Positions 1-7,908 of a stretch of 26,654 nt of DNA are shown here, in pieces (position 1 is the first letter of the stretch; the number at the start of each line of letters is the position of its first letter). The translations under genes and the position numbers were made by a program. The stretch is taken from contig DHQO01000007.1 in assembly GCA_002408125.1 (NCBI GenBank), positions 1-26,654 of the forward strand. The letters run 5' to 3'. The notes beneath the pieces were generated by a model. The model saw nothing but the letters and a program-made list of their open reading frames with translations, was not told the origin of the DNA and searched no databases. The DNA is from Hyphomonadaceae bacterium UBA5336. GTDB lineage: Bacteria; Pseudomonadota; Alphaproteobacteria; Caulobacterales; Hyphomonadaceae.

Positions 1-1
1 C

Positions 2-529
2 GATGAAGTCCAGATCCTCCGGGTCGGCCTCCGGTATCAGTTCCCGGCCCCGCCGGCTCCGCCCCCGCCCCCGCCCCCGCCGCCCCCACCGCCTCCTCCG
101 CCGCCTCCGCCGCCGCCACCACCCCCGCCGCCTCCGCCTCCGACGGAGCTGACGCAAACGGCTGTTGCTGAGTGCTCGACGGTGAACCAGAGCTTCGTGG
201 TCTACTTCGAATGGGACCGTGCGGATCTGACGACTGCGGCCAGCGCCGTGATCGACCAGGCCGTGGCGAACATTCAGGAGCGTGACGACTGTGCGCCGGA
301 ATCGGTGACCGTTGCCGGTTACACCGACACCTCGGGTGCCTCGGCCTACAACCAGCGCCTGTCGCAACGCCGCTCTTCGGTGGTGGCAGATGCCCTGGCC
401 AGCCGCGGCATTTCCTCCGACATCATCTCGACCTCCGGCTTCGGTGAAACGAACCTGGCCCGTGAGACTCGCGACGGTGTCCGCGAGCCGCTCAACCGCC
501 GTGCGGAAGTTGCCATCATCGTGGAATAA
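2..529 (+). CDS. OmpA-family outer membrane protein, C-terminal part (5' truncated by window)
   Basis: The reading frame is open from the window edge, so the start is missing. The first visible residues end in VGLRYQF, which looks like the last strand of an outer-membrane beta-barrel. A proline linker follows, with 28 consecutive Pro codons at 59-142. The last ~115 residues form an OmpA-like peptidoglycan-binding domain: the segment SFVVYFEWDRADLT, then VAGYTDTSGASAYNQRLSQRR, and near the end NRRAEVAI. The Asp of the TDTSG motif and the Arg of NRRAE are the residues that bind diaminopimelate in this family. By family knowledge it anchors the outer membrane to peptidoglycan. A GTG at 182 could be mistaken for a start, but it lies inside the domain and the upstream frame is clearly coding. 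The gene is followed 22 bases later by a strong terminator, so it ends its transcription unit. Confidence 0.93.
   Translation, partial: DEVQILRVGLRYQFPAPPAPPPPPPPPPPPPPPPPPPPPPPPPPPPPTELTQTAVAECSTVNQSFVVYFEWDRADLTTAASAVIDQAVANIQERDDCAPESVTVAGYTDTSGASAYNQRLSQRRSSVVADALASRGISSDIISTSGFGETNLARETRDGVREPLNRRAEVAIIVE
59..142 (+). repeat. Low-complexity polyproline-coding tract (28 Pro codons)
   Basis: This is an uninterrupted run of CCN codons: mostly CCG, with CCC, CCT and CCA. It lies between the presumed barrel and the OmpA domain. The codons are mixed, so it is a degenerate trinucleotide tract rather than a perfect microsatellite. Such a run is expected to stall ribosomes without elongation factor P, and the C-rich strand is prone to length change by replication slippage. 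Confidence 0.95.
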
Positions 530-550
530 CCACGAGGGATGATCTGATCG

Positions 551-587
551 AAGCGGCCCGGCCCTTGTGTCGGGCCGCTTTTCTTTT
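551..587 (+). terminator. Intrinsic terminator after the OmpA-family gene
   Basis: The inverted repeat AGCGGCCCG (552-560) / CGGGCCGCT (571-579) encloses a 10-base loop and is followed by a T-rich tract TTTCTTTT. It begins 22 bases past the OmpA stop codon. Confidence 0.9.
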
Positions 588-691
588 GACTGTCAGAAAG
601 ATCGCGCGGAACTGCATTCCCCGTGGCCAGTCTTCGCGCGGGCTGGTACTTCCTCCCTCACGTCCCGGCGAAATTTGAATGGGAGTCGCAC

Positions 692-1981
692 ATGCCCAAG
701 CCCGACAAGATCTACCGCAAGACCACGATCGGCGAGCATCGCCTGAGCCCCGACAGCCTGGTCATCGGCTATGGCTACGATCCCCACATGTCGGAAGGCT
801 CGATCAAGCCGCCGATCTTCATGACCTCCACCTTCGCCTTCAAGTCGGCTGCCGATGGCGAGGCCCTGTTCCAGGCCATGGCCGGCAAGACCCCGCCGGG
901 AGAGGCTCCGCGCGAGGACCTCATCTATACCCGCTTCAACAATCCCAACATGGAAGTGCTGGAAGACAGGCTGACCCTGTTCGATGGCGGGGAGGCCGCG
1001 CTGGTCTTCTCCTCCGGCATGGGGGCGATCACGACCACCCTGCTGGCGAGCACCGCGCCGGGCGGCTCGGTGCTGCACACCAGCCCGCTCTATGGCGCCT
1101 CTGAAGTCTTTATCCGCTCCATGCTGCCGCAATATGGTATCCACGCCCAGGAGGTGGACGCCTGGGCGAGCGAGGAGCAGCTGCTGGCAGCCGCGCGAGC
1201 CGCCGCAGAGCATGGCCCGCTGCAGGTGATCTATACCGAGAGCCCGGCCAACCCGACCAATGCGCTGGTCGACATCGCCGCCTGCAAGCGGGTGGCCGAC
1301 ACGATCGAGACCGAGACCGGGCACCGCCCGATACTGATGTGCGACAACACGATGATGGGGCCGGTCGGGCATGCGCCGCTCGAACATGGCGCCGACCTCG
1401 CGCTTTACTCGCTGACCAAATATGTCGGCGGGCATTCCGATCTCATCGCCGGCGGCGCGGTCGGCCGCCAGGAGGTGATCGACCGGATCCGGCGGATGCG
1501 CAATTTCCTCGGTACCAATCTCGATGCCCATTCCTGTTGGCTGCTGACCCGCAGCCTGGAGACGCTCCAGCTGCGCATGGCGAAAGCCTTCGAGACTGCC
1601 AGGATCTGCGCGGAATTCCTGCAGGGCCATCCCAAGGTGGGCACGGTGATGTATCCCGGCTTTCTGAAGGAAGGCACCGCCCAGCGCGAGATCTATGACC
1701 GCCAGTGCAAGGCCGCCGGGTCGACCTTCTCCTTCGATGTGCTGGGCGGCAAGCCGGCCGCGTTCCGCCTGCTCGACAATCTCCAGTTGATCAAGCTCGC
1801 CGTCAGCCTGGGCGGTACGGAAAGCCTGATCTGCCATCCCGGTTCGACCACCCATTCCGGGGTGCCGGAAGAGGTGCGCGAACGGATCGGGTTCACCGAT
1901 GGCCTGGTGCGCCTGTCGGTGGGAATCGAGAATGCCGAGGATCTTCTGGCCGACCTCGCCCAGGCGCTGGCCGCAGTCTGA
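692..1981 (+). CDS. Cystathionine gamma-synthase family PLP-dependent enzyme
   Basis: This 429-residue cytoplasmic enzyme belongs to the Cys/Met-metabolism PLP family (fold type I). Visible signatures are YTRFNNP (79-85), FSSGMGA (107-113), the pyridoxal-ring Asp in CDNT (D218), and SLTKYVGGHSD with the Schiff-base lysine K243. The C-terminal part contains SLGGTESLICHPGSTTH, typical of gamma-synthases and gamma-lyases. It could act as cystathionine gamma-synthase, methionine gamma-lyase or an O-acylhomoserine sulfhydrylase; the sequence alone does not settle the substrate. I chose ATG 692 because GGGAG lies at 681-685, 6 bases upstream. The in-frame ATG at 623 has no comparable site and would add 23 unconserved residues. 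It is flanked by a terminator upstream and by the DUF3617 gene 79 bases downstream, so it is probably transcribed alone. Confidence 0.92.
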   Translation: MPKPDKIYRKTTIGEHRLSPDSLVIGYGYDPHMSEGSIKPPIFMTSTFAFKSAADGEALFQAMAGKTPPGEAPREDLIYTRFNNPNMEVLEDRLTLFDGGEAALVFSSGMGAITTTLLASTAPGGSVLHTSPLYGASEVFIRSMLPQYGIHAQEVDAWASEEQLLAAARAAAEHGPLQVIYTESPANPTNALVDIAACKRVADTIETETGHRPILMCDNTMMGPVGHAPLEHGADLALYSLTKYVGGHSDLIAGGAVGRQEVIDRIRRMRNFLGTNLDAHSCWLLTRSLETLQLRMAKAFETARICAEFLQGHPKVGTVMYPGFLKEGTAQREIYDRQCKAAGSTFSFDVLGGKPAAFRLLDNLQLIKLAVSLGGTESLICHPGSTTHSGVPEEVRERIGFTDGLVRLSVGIENAEDLLADLAQALAAV

Positions 1982-2060
1982 ACTGTAAAACCGATCTGGA
2001 CAGGGCGCGCGGTGGCTGAGAGCTTGGCGCCCACACCAATCACACCCATGGGGACACACG

Positions 2061-2507
2061 ATGAAACGCCTTATCCTTTCCGCCGCCGCGCTCACCCTTG
2101 CCGCTGCCCCGGCTGTTGCCGAAGAGCTGAAGTTGGAAACCGGCCAGTGGGAAAACACCATCAACATGACGATGGAAATGAATATGGGTGGCCAGCCCAT
2201 GAGCATGCCCATGGGCCCGCAGGTCAACAGCCGCTGCGTGACCGAGGAAGATGCCACCTTCAATCCGGACAATATCACCGATGAAGGCTGCTCGGTGAAC
2301 GACTATACCGAGGAAGGCCGCACCATCTCGTTCAACATCCAGTGCTCGCGCGACGGCATGGATCTGGACGGCGACATGGAAGTGACCCTCGGCCCGGACG
2401 GCAAGTCCACCACCGGCACCATGGAGCTGACCGGCGTAAGCCCGCAGGTCGGCGAAGTGAAGATCAATGCCGATATCTCCGGCAAGCACACCGGCGCCTG
2501 CACCTAA
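2061..2507 (+). CDS. Secreted DUF3617 family protein
   Basis: This 148-residue protein has a clear Sec signal peptide: MKR, a hydrophobic Ala/Leu stretch, then AVA at 18-20 with cleavage before EELKLE. The start of the mature protein, LETGQWENTINM, and a later cysteine-containing region (NSRCVTEED, DEGCSVNDY, FNIQCSRDG, HTGACT at the end) match DUF3617, a periplasmic family of unknown function. Four cysteines suggest two disulfides. The segment at about 34-53 is rich in methionine; that might bind a soft metal, but this is only inference. A GGGGA motif lies just upstream of ATG 2061. The gene is followed by TAATAA and meets trpG tail to tail with a 17-base gap. Confidence 0.85.
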   Translation: MKRLILSAAALTLAAAPAVAEELKLETGQWENTINMTMEMNMGGQPMSMPMGPQVNSRCVTEEDATFNPDNITDEGCSVNDYTEEGRTISFNIQCSRDGMDLDGDMEVTLGPDGKSTTGTMELTGVSPQVGEVKINADISGKHTGACT

Positions 2508-2524
2508 TAAGGTCTCGCCCCGGT

Positions 2525-3106
2525 TCAGACCTGCTTGAGGAAATTCTCAAGCAGGGCGTGGCCGTGTTCTGTCAGGATGCTTTCGGGGTGGAACTGCACA
2601 CCGAACACCGGCCGGAGCACATGGTGCACGGCCATGATTTCCCCGTCCTCGGTCCAGGCATCGGCGACCAGCGTCTCCGGCAGATCTTCCGGCCGGATCG
2701 CCAGTGAGTGATAACGCACCACGTCGAATGTTTCCGGCAGGCCCTCGAACAGCGCGCCGGTGCCGGACTGGCGGATGCGGCTGAGCTTGCCGTGGCGGAT
2801 TTCGCGCGCGGTGATCACTGCGCCGCCAAAGGCCTGGCCGATGGACTGGTGGCCGAGGCAGACGCCCAGGATCGGCAGGTCGTCGGGTGCGCTCTCGATC
2901 AGCTCCACGCAGATTCCCGCCTCGTTCGGTGTGCACGGGCCGGGCGAGAGGACCACGCCGTCATCACCGCGGGCGATGGCATCGGCCACGCTGATCTGGT
3001 CGTTGCGGATCACCTCCGTGCGGGCGCCGGCCTCTTCCAGATAGTGGACGAGGTTCCAGGTGAAGCTGTCATAATTGTCAATGACGAGGATGGACTTGGC
3101 GCTCAT
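2525..3106 (-). CDS. trpG: Anthranilate synthase component II (glutamine amidotransferase)
   Basis: This 193-residue class I glutamine amidotransferase supplies ammonia from glutamine to TrpE for anthranilate synthesis, the first committed step to tryptophan. It shows DNYDSFTWNLVHYL at the N terminus, SPGPCTPNEAG (54-64), the nucleophile in GVCLGHQ (C83), and the His/Glu pair in FHPES (H173, E175). It is full length for the family. The ATG overlaps the trpE stop as ATGA, so translation is coupled to trpE. A PabA-like role in folate synthesis, shared by some TrpG proteins, cannot be excluded. Many alphaproteobacteria continue here with trpD and trpC. In this window the next gene downstream lies on the opposite strand, so trpDC must be elsewhere. 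Confidence 0.95.
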   Translation of the reverse strand: MSAKSILVIDNYDSFTWNLVHYLEEAGARTEVIRNDQISVADAIARGDDGVVLSPGPCTPNEAGICVELIESAPDDLPILGVCLGHQSIGQAFGGAVITAREIRHGKLSRIRQSGTGALFEGLPETFDVVRYHSLAIRPEDLPETLVADAWTEDGEIMAVHHVLRPVFGVQFHPESILTEHGHALLENFLKQV

Positions 3107-4536
3107 TGGTCGTGCTCGAACATGGGGGCCAGCTCGGAGGCGCGCCGGAGCGCGCCGATCTTGTGCAGCGTCTCATCATACTCGTATTGCGGATCGCTAT
3201 CGAGCACGACGCCGCCACCGGCCTGAAGGTGCAGCGTGCCGTCCTTGATGATGGCCGTGCGCAGGGCGATGCAGGTGTCCATGTCGCCATTCCAGCCGAA
3301 ATAGCCGACCGCGCCGCCATAGATGCCGCGCCGTTCGCTTTCCAGCTCGTCGATGATCTGCATGGCGCGGATCTTCGGCGCGCCGGACACGGTGCCGGCC
3401 GGAAAGCCCGCCAGCAGCGCGTCCACGGCGGTCAGGCCCTCGCGCAGGTCGCCTTCGACATGGGAGACGATGTGCATGACATGGGAATAGCGCTCGATCA
3501 CGAAGCGCTCGGTCACGTCCACACTGCCATAGGCGGCCACGCGCCCGACATCGTTGCGGCCGAGATCGAGCAGCATGAGGTGTTCGGCGACCTCCTTCTG
3601 GTCGGCCAGAAGGTCGGCGGCACGGCGAGCGTCTTCCTCCGCATCGCCCGAACGCGGGCGGGTGCCGGCAATCGGGCGGATCGCGACGCGGCCATCGCGC
3701 ACGCGCACCAGGATTTCCGGACTGGACCCAACCAGCTGCACTTCGCCCATATGCATGTGGAACATGAACGCAGAGGGGTTGAGCCGGCGCAGCGCGCGAT
3801 AGACCGAGACCGAACGGGCCGGGGAGGGCGCCGACAGACGCTGGCTCGGCACCACCTGGAAGATGTCGCCGGCGCGGGTATAGGCGCGCGCAGTTTCAAC
3901 GATCTCGAAATAGCGCTCTTTCGACGTATTGCTCTCGAAGGCGATGGGCGTCGGCTCGCCTTCCCAGCGCGGGGGCAGGGGGGCGGGCATGTCGAGCTTC
4001 ATCTCGATCTCGTCGAGATAGGCATCGGCCGCGCCTGTCTCGCCCTCGCCAAAGCGCGCGACCAGCAGGATCTCCTGGAAGAGATGGTCGAACACGATCA
4101 CCAGGCGCGGGATCACCAGCAGCGCTTCGGGCACGTTGAGCACGTCCGTGCTTTCGATCGTCACGGGCTCGACATGCTGGATGAAATCATAGCCGACATA
4201 GCCGAACGCGCCGGACGCCATGGGAGGCAGGGCGATCTTATCCGGGCCGGTACAGCGTGCGGCCTCGGCATAGGCGCGCAGGGCCGCCACGGGCTCGTCT
4301 TCCATGGGTGTGGCATCATCGAAGGCGACCGTGCCGGCGGTCTCGGCCACGCCGTCCAGCACGCGGAACCACTCGATGGGATCGTGGCCGATAAAGGAGT
4401 ACCGGCCGAGGCGTTCGCCACCGACAATGGACTCAAACAGGAAAGTGCCCGGCTCTTCCGGGCCCAGCTTCAGCAGCGCGCCAACGGGTGTTTCCACATC
4501 GCCGATGCGCCGCCGGACATAGAGGCGGTCGACCAT
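3103..4536 (-). CDS. trpE: Anthranilate synthase component I
   Basis: This 477-residue chorismate-binding enzyme converts chorismate and ammonia to anthranilate together with TrpG. The N-terminal regulatory region contains FLFES (residues 32-36), the equivalent of the LLES tryptophan-binding motif, so feedback inhibition by tryptophan is expected. The C-terminal catalytic domain shows PIAGTRPRSG, LLDLGRNDVGRVA, GTVSGAPKIRAMQIIDELE and GIYGGAVGYFGW. It is a little shorter at the N terminus than the usual ~500 residues. Its ATG overlaps the stop of the upstream ppiD gene by one base (TAATG), and its stop overlaps the trpG start by four bases. With no leader between ppiD and trpE there is no room for the usual trpL attenuator directly before trpE. 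Expression should depend on read-through from ppiD. Confidence 0.95.
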   Translation of the reverse strand: MVDRLYVRRRIGDVETPVGALLKLGPEEPGTFLFESIVGGERLGRYSFIGHDPIEWFRVLDGVAETAGTVAFDDATPMEDEPVAALRAYAEAARCTGPDKIALPPMASGAFGYVGYDFIQHVEPVTIESTDVLNVPEALLVIPRLVIVFDHLFQEILLVARFGEGETGAADAYLDEIEMKLDMPAPLPPRWEGEPTPIAFESNTSKERYFEIVETARAYTRAGDIFQVVPSQRLSAPSPARSVSVYRALRRLNPSAFMFHMHMGEVQLVGSSPEILVRVRDGRVAIRPIAGTRPRSGDAEEDARRAADLLADQKEVAEHLMLLDLGRNDVGRVAAYGSVDVTERFVIERYSHVMHIVSHVEGDLREGLTAVDALLAGFPAGTVSGAPKIRAMQIIDELESERRGIYGGAVGYFGWNGDMDTCIALRTAIIKDGTLHLQAGGGVVLDSDPQYEYDETLHKIGALRRASELAPMFEHDQ

Positions 4537-6440
4537 TATTGCTGGTCCAGGATCTGTTGCTTGTAAGCCTCCAGCGCGGCGCCATTGGCACGGAACTCCA
4601 CCGCTTCGCGGAACTCGTTCTCCATGGCGCGCATCAGGTCGGTTTCCAGCGATTGCTGGATTTCCGAGCCGACCAGGCTGCCGAGCATGGTGACATCGCT
4701 GCTGTTGGGCGGGTTGATGGCGTCCAGGCGGGCAATGGTCACCTGATCCGCGCCGGGGCCCGGCACGGTGAACACATCGCCGGCTTCGGCGCCGAAGGCC
4801 GGGACGAGAATACCGGTCGGCACCACACCTTCATAATTGGCTCGCGAGATCGGGCGCGCGCTGGTCTCGACCGTCTTGCCGAGCGCTTCGGCAACCTCGC
4901 TCATGGACCGGCCCTCCAGGTCGATCTCCTCGACCAGGCCGCGCGCGAAATTGGTCAGGCCCTCGGCATCGCGATTGGCGACATAGGCCGCCTCGACCCG
5001 GTCATGGATCTCCGATAGCGCCGGGGTGCGCGGTGGCAGGATGGCCTGCACCTCGACCAGGAAGAGCTGGTCCGTACCCTCGATGGGATCGCTGACCTGG
5101 CCGATGCGTCCGTCAAAGGCCGCCTGCATCACGGCCGGATTATTGGCAAGGGCGGGGATCACACGGCCATCTTCCATGCGTGCGCGTTGGGAGAGCGGGA
5201 CATAGGTCATCACCGGGGCGCCGAGTTCTTCACCCATTTCGCGCAGGGTCAGGCCCGCGCCGATCAGGTCGAAGATACCGATCTCGGCCTGCTGGTAGAG
5301 ATTGTCGGCTTCCGCGCGAGCGAACTCCTCGCGGATCAGGCCGCTGACCTCCTCGAAGGGCACTGGCGTGCCGGGGACGATCTCGTCGAGCCGGGCAACC
5401 AGCCAGAGATCGCCCTGGCGGATCGGGCCGACGACCGAACCGATCCGCGCGGTGTCGGAGAACATGGCTTCGGCGAGTTCCTGGTTGGCGACCTCGCTAC
5501 GTACCGCGGCGCGCGCATTCACCGCGGCCACGGCATCGCCGGTGAAACTCGACGGATCGGCACCGCCCGCCAGCCGGCCGAAGGCATCGCGCGCGGCCAC
5601 TTCGCTGCGCGTGATCACCTCGACGAAATGGCGGGTTTCCGGGCCGGAGAAACGCTGGGCCTTCTGGGCTTCATAGATTGCGCGCAGGTCTTCGGTGGAG
5701 ACGTCCACAGTGTGCACGAAATCGCTGGGCGACAGGCTGAGCACCGAAATCACGCGCCGCTCGGGCACACGGAATGCGTCGATATTGTCGTCGTAGAACT
5801 CCTGCAGCTCTTCCTCGGTCGGTGGGGGCACCTCGCCGATATCGGCGCGGTCGACGACGAACCATGACAGGTCGCGGCTCTCTGCGAGATAGGTGGCCTG
5901 CAGATCGGTGTATGCCCGAGGCGGGCGCAGGGCGGCCGAGAACCCGCCACGCAGGACCGACAGTGTCGTCTCGTCCTGCAAGAGGCGCAGATACATTTCC
6001 GGCGTGAACTGGTTCGAGCGCAGGACCCGGCGATAGAGATCGGCGTCAAAGCTGTTGGTGATCGGATCGGAGAACTCCGGATTCGCGCGCACCGATTCCC
6101 AGACATTGTCGGTGGTCGCTTCCACGCCGATGGACTTGGCATAACCGAGATTGGCCATGCGTGAGGCCTGGACGGCGAAGAGCTGGTCGATGGCGCCCTG
6201 TTCCACGGCCTCGCGGCGCGACATGATCCCGCCCTGATCGCGCTGGCGCTGAAGGAACTGTTCCACACGCACATCGAACTCCGACATGGTGAAGCCGCGC
6301 GGGCCGGCCTTGACGACCTGACTGCCCAGAGAACCGGTGAAGATGTCGGTGACACCCCAAACGGCCATGGACACGATGATCAGGCCGAAGAGGATACCTG
6401 CGAGTTTGGATCGCAGCAGCTCTCTCATCATTGTCAGCAT
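4536..6440 (-). CDS. ppiD: PpiD/SurA-like membrane-anchored periplasmic foldase (peptidylprolyl isomerase family)
   Basis: This 634-residue protein has one N-terminal transmembrane segment at about 13-32, then a long periplasmic region. Residues ~35-180 resemble the SurA_N chaperone domain. Residues ~230-395 resemble a parvulin (PpiC-type) domain, and a second, more degenerate parvulin-like part follows. By family it assists outer-membrane and secreted proteins as they leave the Sec translocon. The parvulin region (GADPSSFTGDAVA ...) lacks an obvious set of classical catalytic residues, as in other PpiD proteins, so a chaperone role is more likely than strong isomerase activity. It is the first gene of ppiD-trpE-trpG and is divergent from tpiA across 85 bases. 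I kept ATG 6440, with GAAGAG upstream. ATG 6431 or 6428 would shorten it by only a few residues. Confidence 0.88.
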   Translation of the reverse strand: MLTMMRELLRSKLAGILFGLIIVSMAVWGVTDIFTGSLGSQVVKAGPRGFTMSEFDVRVEQFLQRQRDQGGIMSRREAVEQGAIDQLFAVQASRMANLGYAKSIGVEATTDNVWESVRANPEFSDPITNSFDADLYRRVLRSNQFTPEMYLRLLQDETTLSVLRGGFSAALRPPRAYTDLQATYLAESRDLSWFVVDRADIGEVPPPTEEELQEFYDDNIDAFRVPERRVISVLSLSPSDFVHTVDVSTEDLRAIYEAQKAQRFSGPETRHFVEVITRSEVAARDAFGRLAGGADPSSFTGDAVAAVNARAAVRSEVANQELAEAMFSDTARIGSVVGPIRQGDLWLVARLDEIVPGTPVPFEEVSGLIREEFARAEADNLYQQAEIGIFDLIGAGLTLREMGEELGAPVMTYVPLSQRARMEDGRVIPALANNPAVMQAAFDGRIGQVSDPIEGTDQLFLVEVQAILPPRTPALSEIHDRVEAAYVANRDAEGLTNFARGLVEEIDLEGRSMSEVAEALGKTVETSARPISRANYEGVVPTGILVPAFGAEAGDVFTVPGPGADQVTIARLDAINPPNSSDVTMLGSLVGSEIQQSLETDLMRAMENEFREAVEFRANGAALEAYKQQILDQQ

Positions 6441-6461
6441 TCGGACACTCTTCGCATTTTC

Positions 6462-6490
6462 TTGATGGCACGTTGCCTGCTTGCTAGGCG
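6462..6490 (+). promoter_or_regulatory. Candidate housekeeping promoter for tpiA
   Basis: TTGATGG at 6462-6468 and GCTAGGCG at 6483-6490 are separated by 14 bases. This resembles the Caulobacter sigma-73 consensus (TTGACGS, 10-14 bases, GCTANAWC). The ATG of tpiA lies 35 bases downstream, leaving room for a short leader. The divergent ppiD promoter must also sit in this 85-base gap. Confidence 0.45.
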
Positions 6491-6525
6491 AGGGCGTTTC
6501 CTAAAACAAGATAAGGATGGGGGCT

Positions 6526-7284
6526 ATGGCTCGGACTGTTATTGCTGGTAACTGGAAAATGCACGGCCTGAAAGCCGATCTGGCCGTGATTCAGGCGGTC
6601 GCCGACGGCTTGGCCGACAAGCCGGACAATATTGAAGCCTTGCTGTGCCTGCCTGCAACCCTGGTGGCGTCTGGCGCCGCGCTTGCGGCCGGCACGGATC
6701 TGGAGATTGGCGGGCAGTCCTGCCATCAGGCCGGACGCGGGGCCCATACGGGTGATATCTCCGCAGAGATGCTGGCCGATGCCGGCGCGAGTCATGTGAT
6801 TGTCGGCCACTCCGAACGCCGCGCCGATCATGGCGAAAGCGACGGCCAGGCCGCTGCGCAGGCCGAGGCCGCAATCGCAGCCGGGCTGACCCCGATCATC
6901 TGCGTCGGTGAAACCCTGGCAGAGCGCGAGAGCGGCAAGGCGCTTGAAGTTGTGACCAAGCAGGTGCTGGGTTCGGTGCCCGAGGCCGCCGGTACCACAT
7001 CGGTGATCGTCGCCTATGAGCCGGTCTGGGCCATCGGTACGGGTCACACGCCTACGCCGGAACAGATCGAGGAAGTTCATGCGGCAATTCGCGCGACGCT
7101 GTCGCAGCGCTTCGGCGATGCCGGCGCGAAGATTCCGCTGCTCTATGGTGGCTCGATGAAGCCCGGCAATGCCGCTGAAATCCTTGCCGTGCAGGACGTG
7201 AATGGCGGCCTGATCGGCGGTGCGAGCTTGAAGGCAGAGGATTTCCTTGCCATCTACGCTGCGGCGGTCAGCCAACTCTCCTGA
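6526..7284 (+). CDS. tpiA: Triose-phosphate isomerase
   Basis: This 252-residue glycolytic TIM-barrel enzyme interconverts dihydroxyacetone phosphate and glyceraldehyde 3-phosphate. The catalytic residues are all present at classical positions: N9 and K11 in GNWKMHG, H95 in VGHSERR and E165 in AYEPVWAIGTG. The phosphate-binding LYGGSMKPGN and GGLIGGASL loops are intact near the C terminus. I chose ATG 6526 rather than ATG 6517 because AAGGA (6513-6517) is correctly spaced, 8 bases, from 6526 and overlaps the other ATG; the family also begins directly with the ARTVIAGNWKM segment. It stands head to head with ppiD and is followed 75 bases later by secG. Confidence 0.97.
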   Translation: MARTVIAGNWKMHGLKADLAVIQAVADGLADKPDNIEALLCLPATLVASGAALAAGTDLEIGGQSCHQAGRGAHTGDISAEMLADAGASHVIVGHSERRADHGESDGQAAAQAEAAIAAGLTPIICVGETLAERESGKALEVVTKQVLGSVPEAAGTTSVIVAYEPVWAIGTGHTPTPEQIEEVHAAIRATLSQRFGDAGAKIPLLYGGSMKPGNAAEILAVQDVNGGLIGGASLKAEDFLAIYAAAVSQLS

Positions 7285-7294
7285 GCTTTCGGGG

Positions 7295-7323
7295 TTGGCG
7301 CGGACGATGATCCGGCCTATTGC
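7295..7323 (+). promoter_or_regulatory. Weak candidate promoter for secG
   Basis: TTGGCG (7295-7300) and TATTGC (7318-7323) are separated by 17 bases in the 75-base gap before secG. The match to the sigma-70 consensus is partial. secG may instead be read from the tpiA transcript. Confidence 0.28.
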
Positions 7324-7359
7324 GCCCCATTGGTTTTTTCGAGTTAGCGATCCCGAAAT

Positions 7360-7905
7360 ATGCAGAACGTCATTCTCGTCATTCACATCCTGGCCTGTAT
7401 CGCCCTGACGGCGGTCGTCCTCCTGCAGCGCTCCGAAGGTGGCGCGCTGGGGATTGGCGGCGGCGGTCCCGGCGGCGGCCTGATGTCCGGACGCGGCGCG
7501 GCGGGCGCCCTGGTGCGCACCACCATGATCTTCGCCGGCGTGTTCTTCCTGACGAGCCTGACGCTGACCACCATTGCTGCGCGTGGTGACAATCGCAGCG
7601 AGGGCGAGCGCCTGCTGGAACAGGAATCGGGCGTCGATGGCGGCCCCGGCGTGGCCATTCCCGATGGCCGTGACCCGAACCAGTCGCTGCTGGAATCGCT
7701 TGGCGGTGGCGATACGCTCAATGAGACTCCGCTGGAAGACGCCCCGGCCGAGGCCGAAATCCCGGCTGTCGATCCGAGCCTCAATGAAGTGCCGCTGGAC
7801 GAGCCGGAAGCCGTCGAGCCGGACGCGGTCGAACCCGAAGCCGATCCGGCGACAGGCGAGACCGTTGAGGAAACCCCGGACGCTACCGAGGGCGAGCCGC
7901 AATAG
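7360..7905 (+). CDS. secG: Preprotein translocase subunit SecG with long acidic C-terminal tail
   Basis: This 181-residue inner-membrane protein has two transmembrane segments at about 3-22 and 52-73. They flank the conserved cytosolic loop LLQRSEGGALGIGGGGPGGG and SGRGAAG, which is diagnostic for SecG, the non-essential partner of SecYE. Residues ~78-181 form a hydrophilic tail rich in Glu, Asp, Pro and Ala (for example EPDAVEPEADPATGE), with almost no Lys and no predicted fold. Escherichia coli SecG is 110 residues, so this tail accounts for most of the extra length. Both ends of SecG are periplasmic in the standard topology, so the tail would be periplasmic. There is no strong ribosome-binding site before ATG 7360. 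The gene meets a minus-strand gene tail to tail with a gap of three bases. Confidence 0.93.
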   Translation: MQNVILVIHILACIALTAVVLLQRSEGGALGIGGGGPGGGLMSGRGAAGALVRTTMIFAGVFFLTSLTLTTIAARGDNRSEGERLLEQESGVDGGPGVAIPDGRDPNQSLLESLGGGDTLNETPLEDAPAEAEIPAVDPSLNEVPLDEPEAVEPDAVEPEADPATGETVEETPDATEGEPQ

Positions 7906-7908
7906 GCG

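Noticed and set aside
59..142. Short-unit repeat considered as a CRISPR-like or tandem array
   Set aside because: It is an in-frame proline codon run without spacers.
1997..2025. Third copy of the TGGACA promoter-like element before the DUF3617 gene
   Set aside because: TGGACAGG is similar only in the first half and the -10 part (GAGCTT) does not match; likely chance.
593..2278. Long open frame on the minus strand opposite the cystathionine gamma-synthase family gene
   Set aside because: It is rich in Arg, Gly, Ala and His without any domain pattern, as expected from reading a high-GC gene in antisense.
2510..2532. Inverted repeat AGGTCT / AGACCT between the DUF3617 gene and trpG as a terminator
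   Set aside because: Only six pairs with an 11-base loop and no T tract on either side; too weak to call.
3106..4566. Long plus-strand open frame opposite trpE
   Set aside because: It is the antisense shadow of a clearly conserved gene; no motif, start site or composition supports it.
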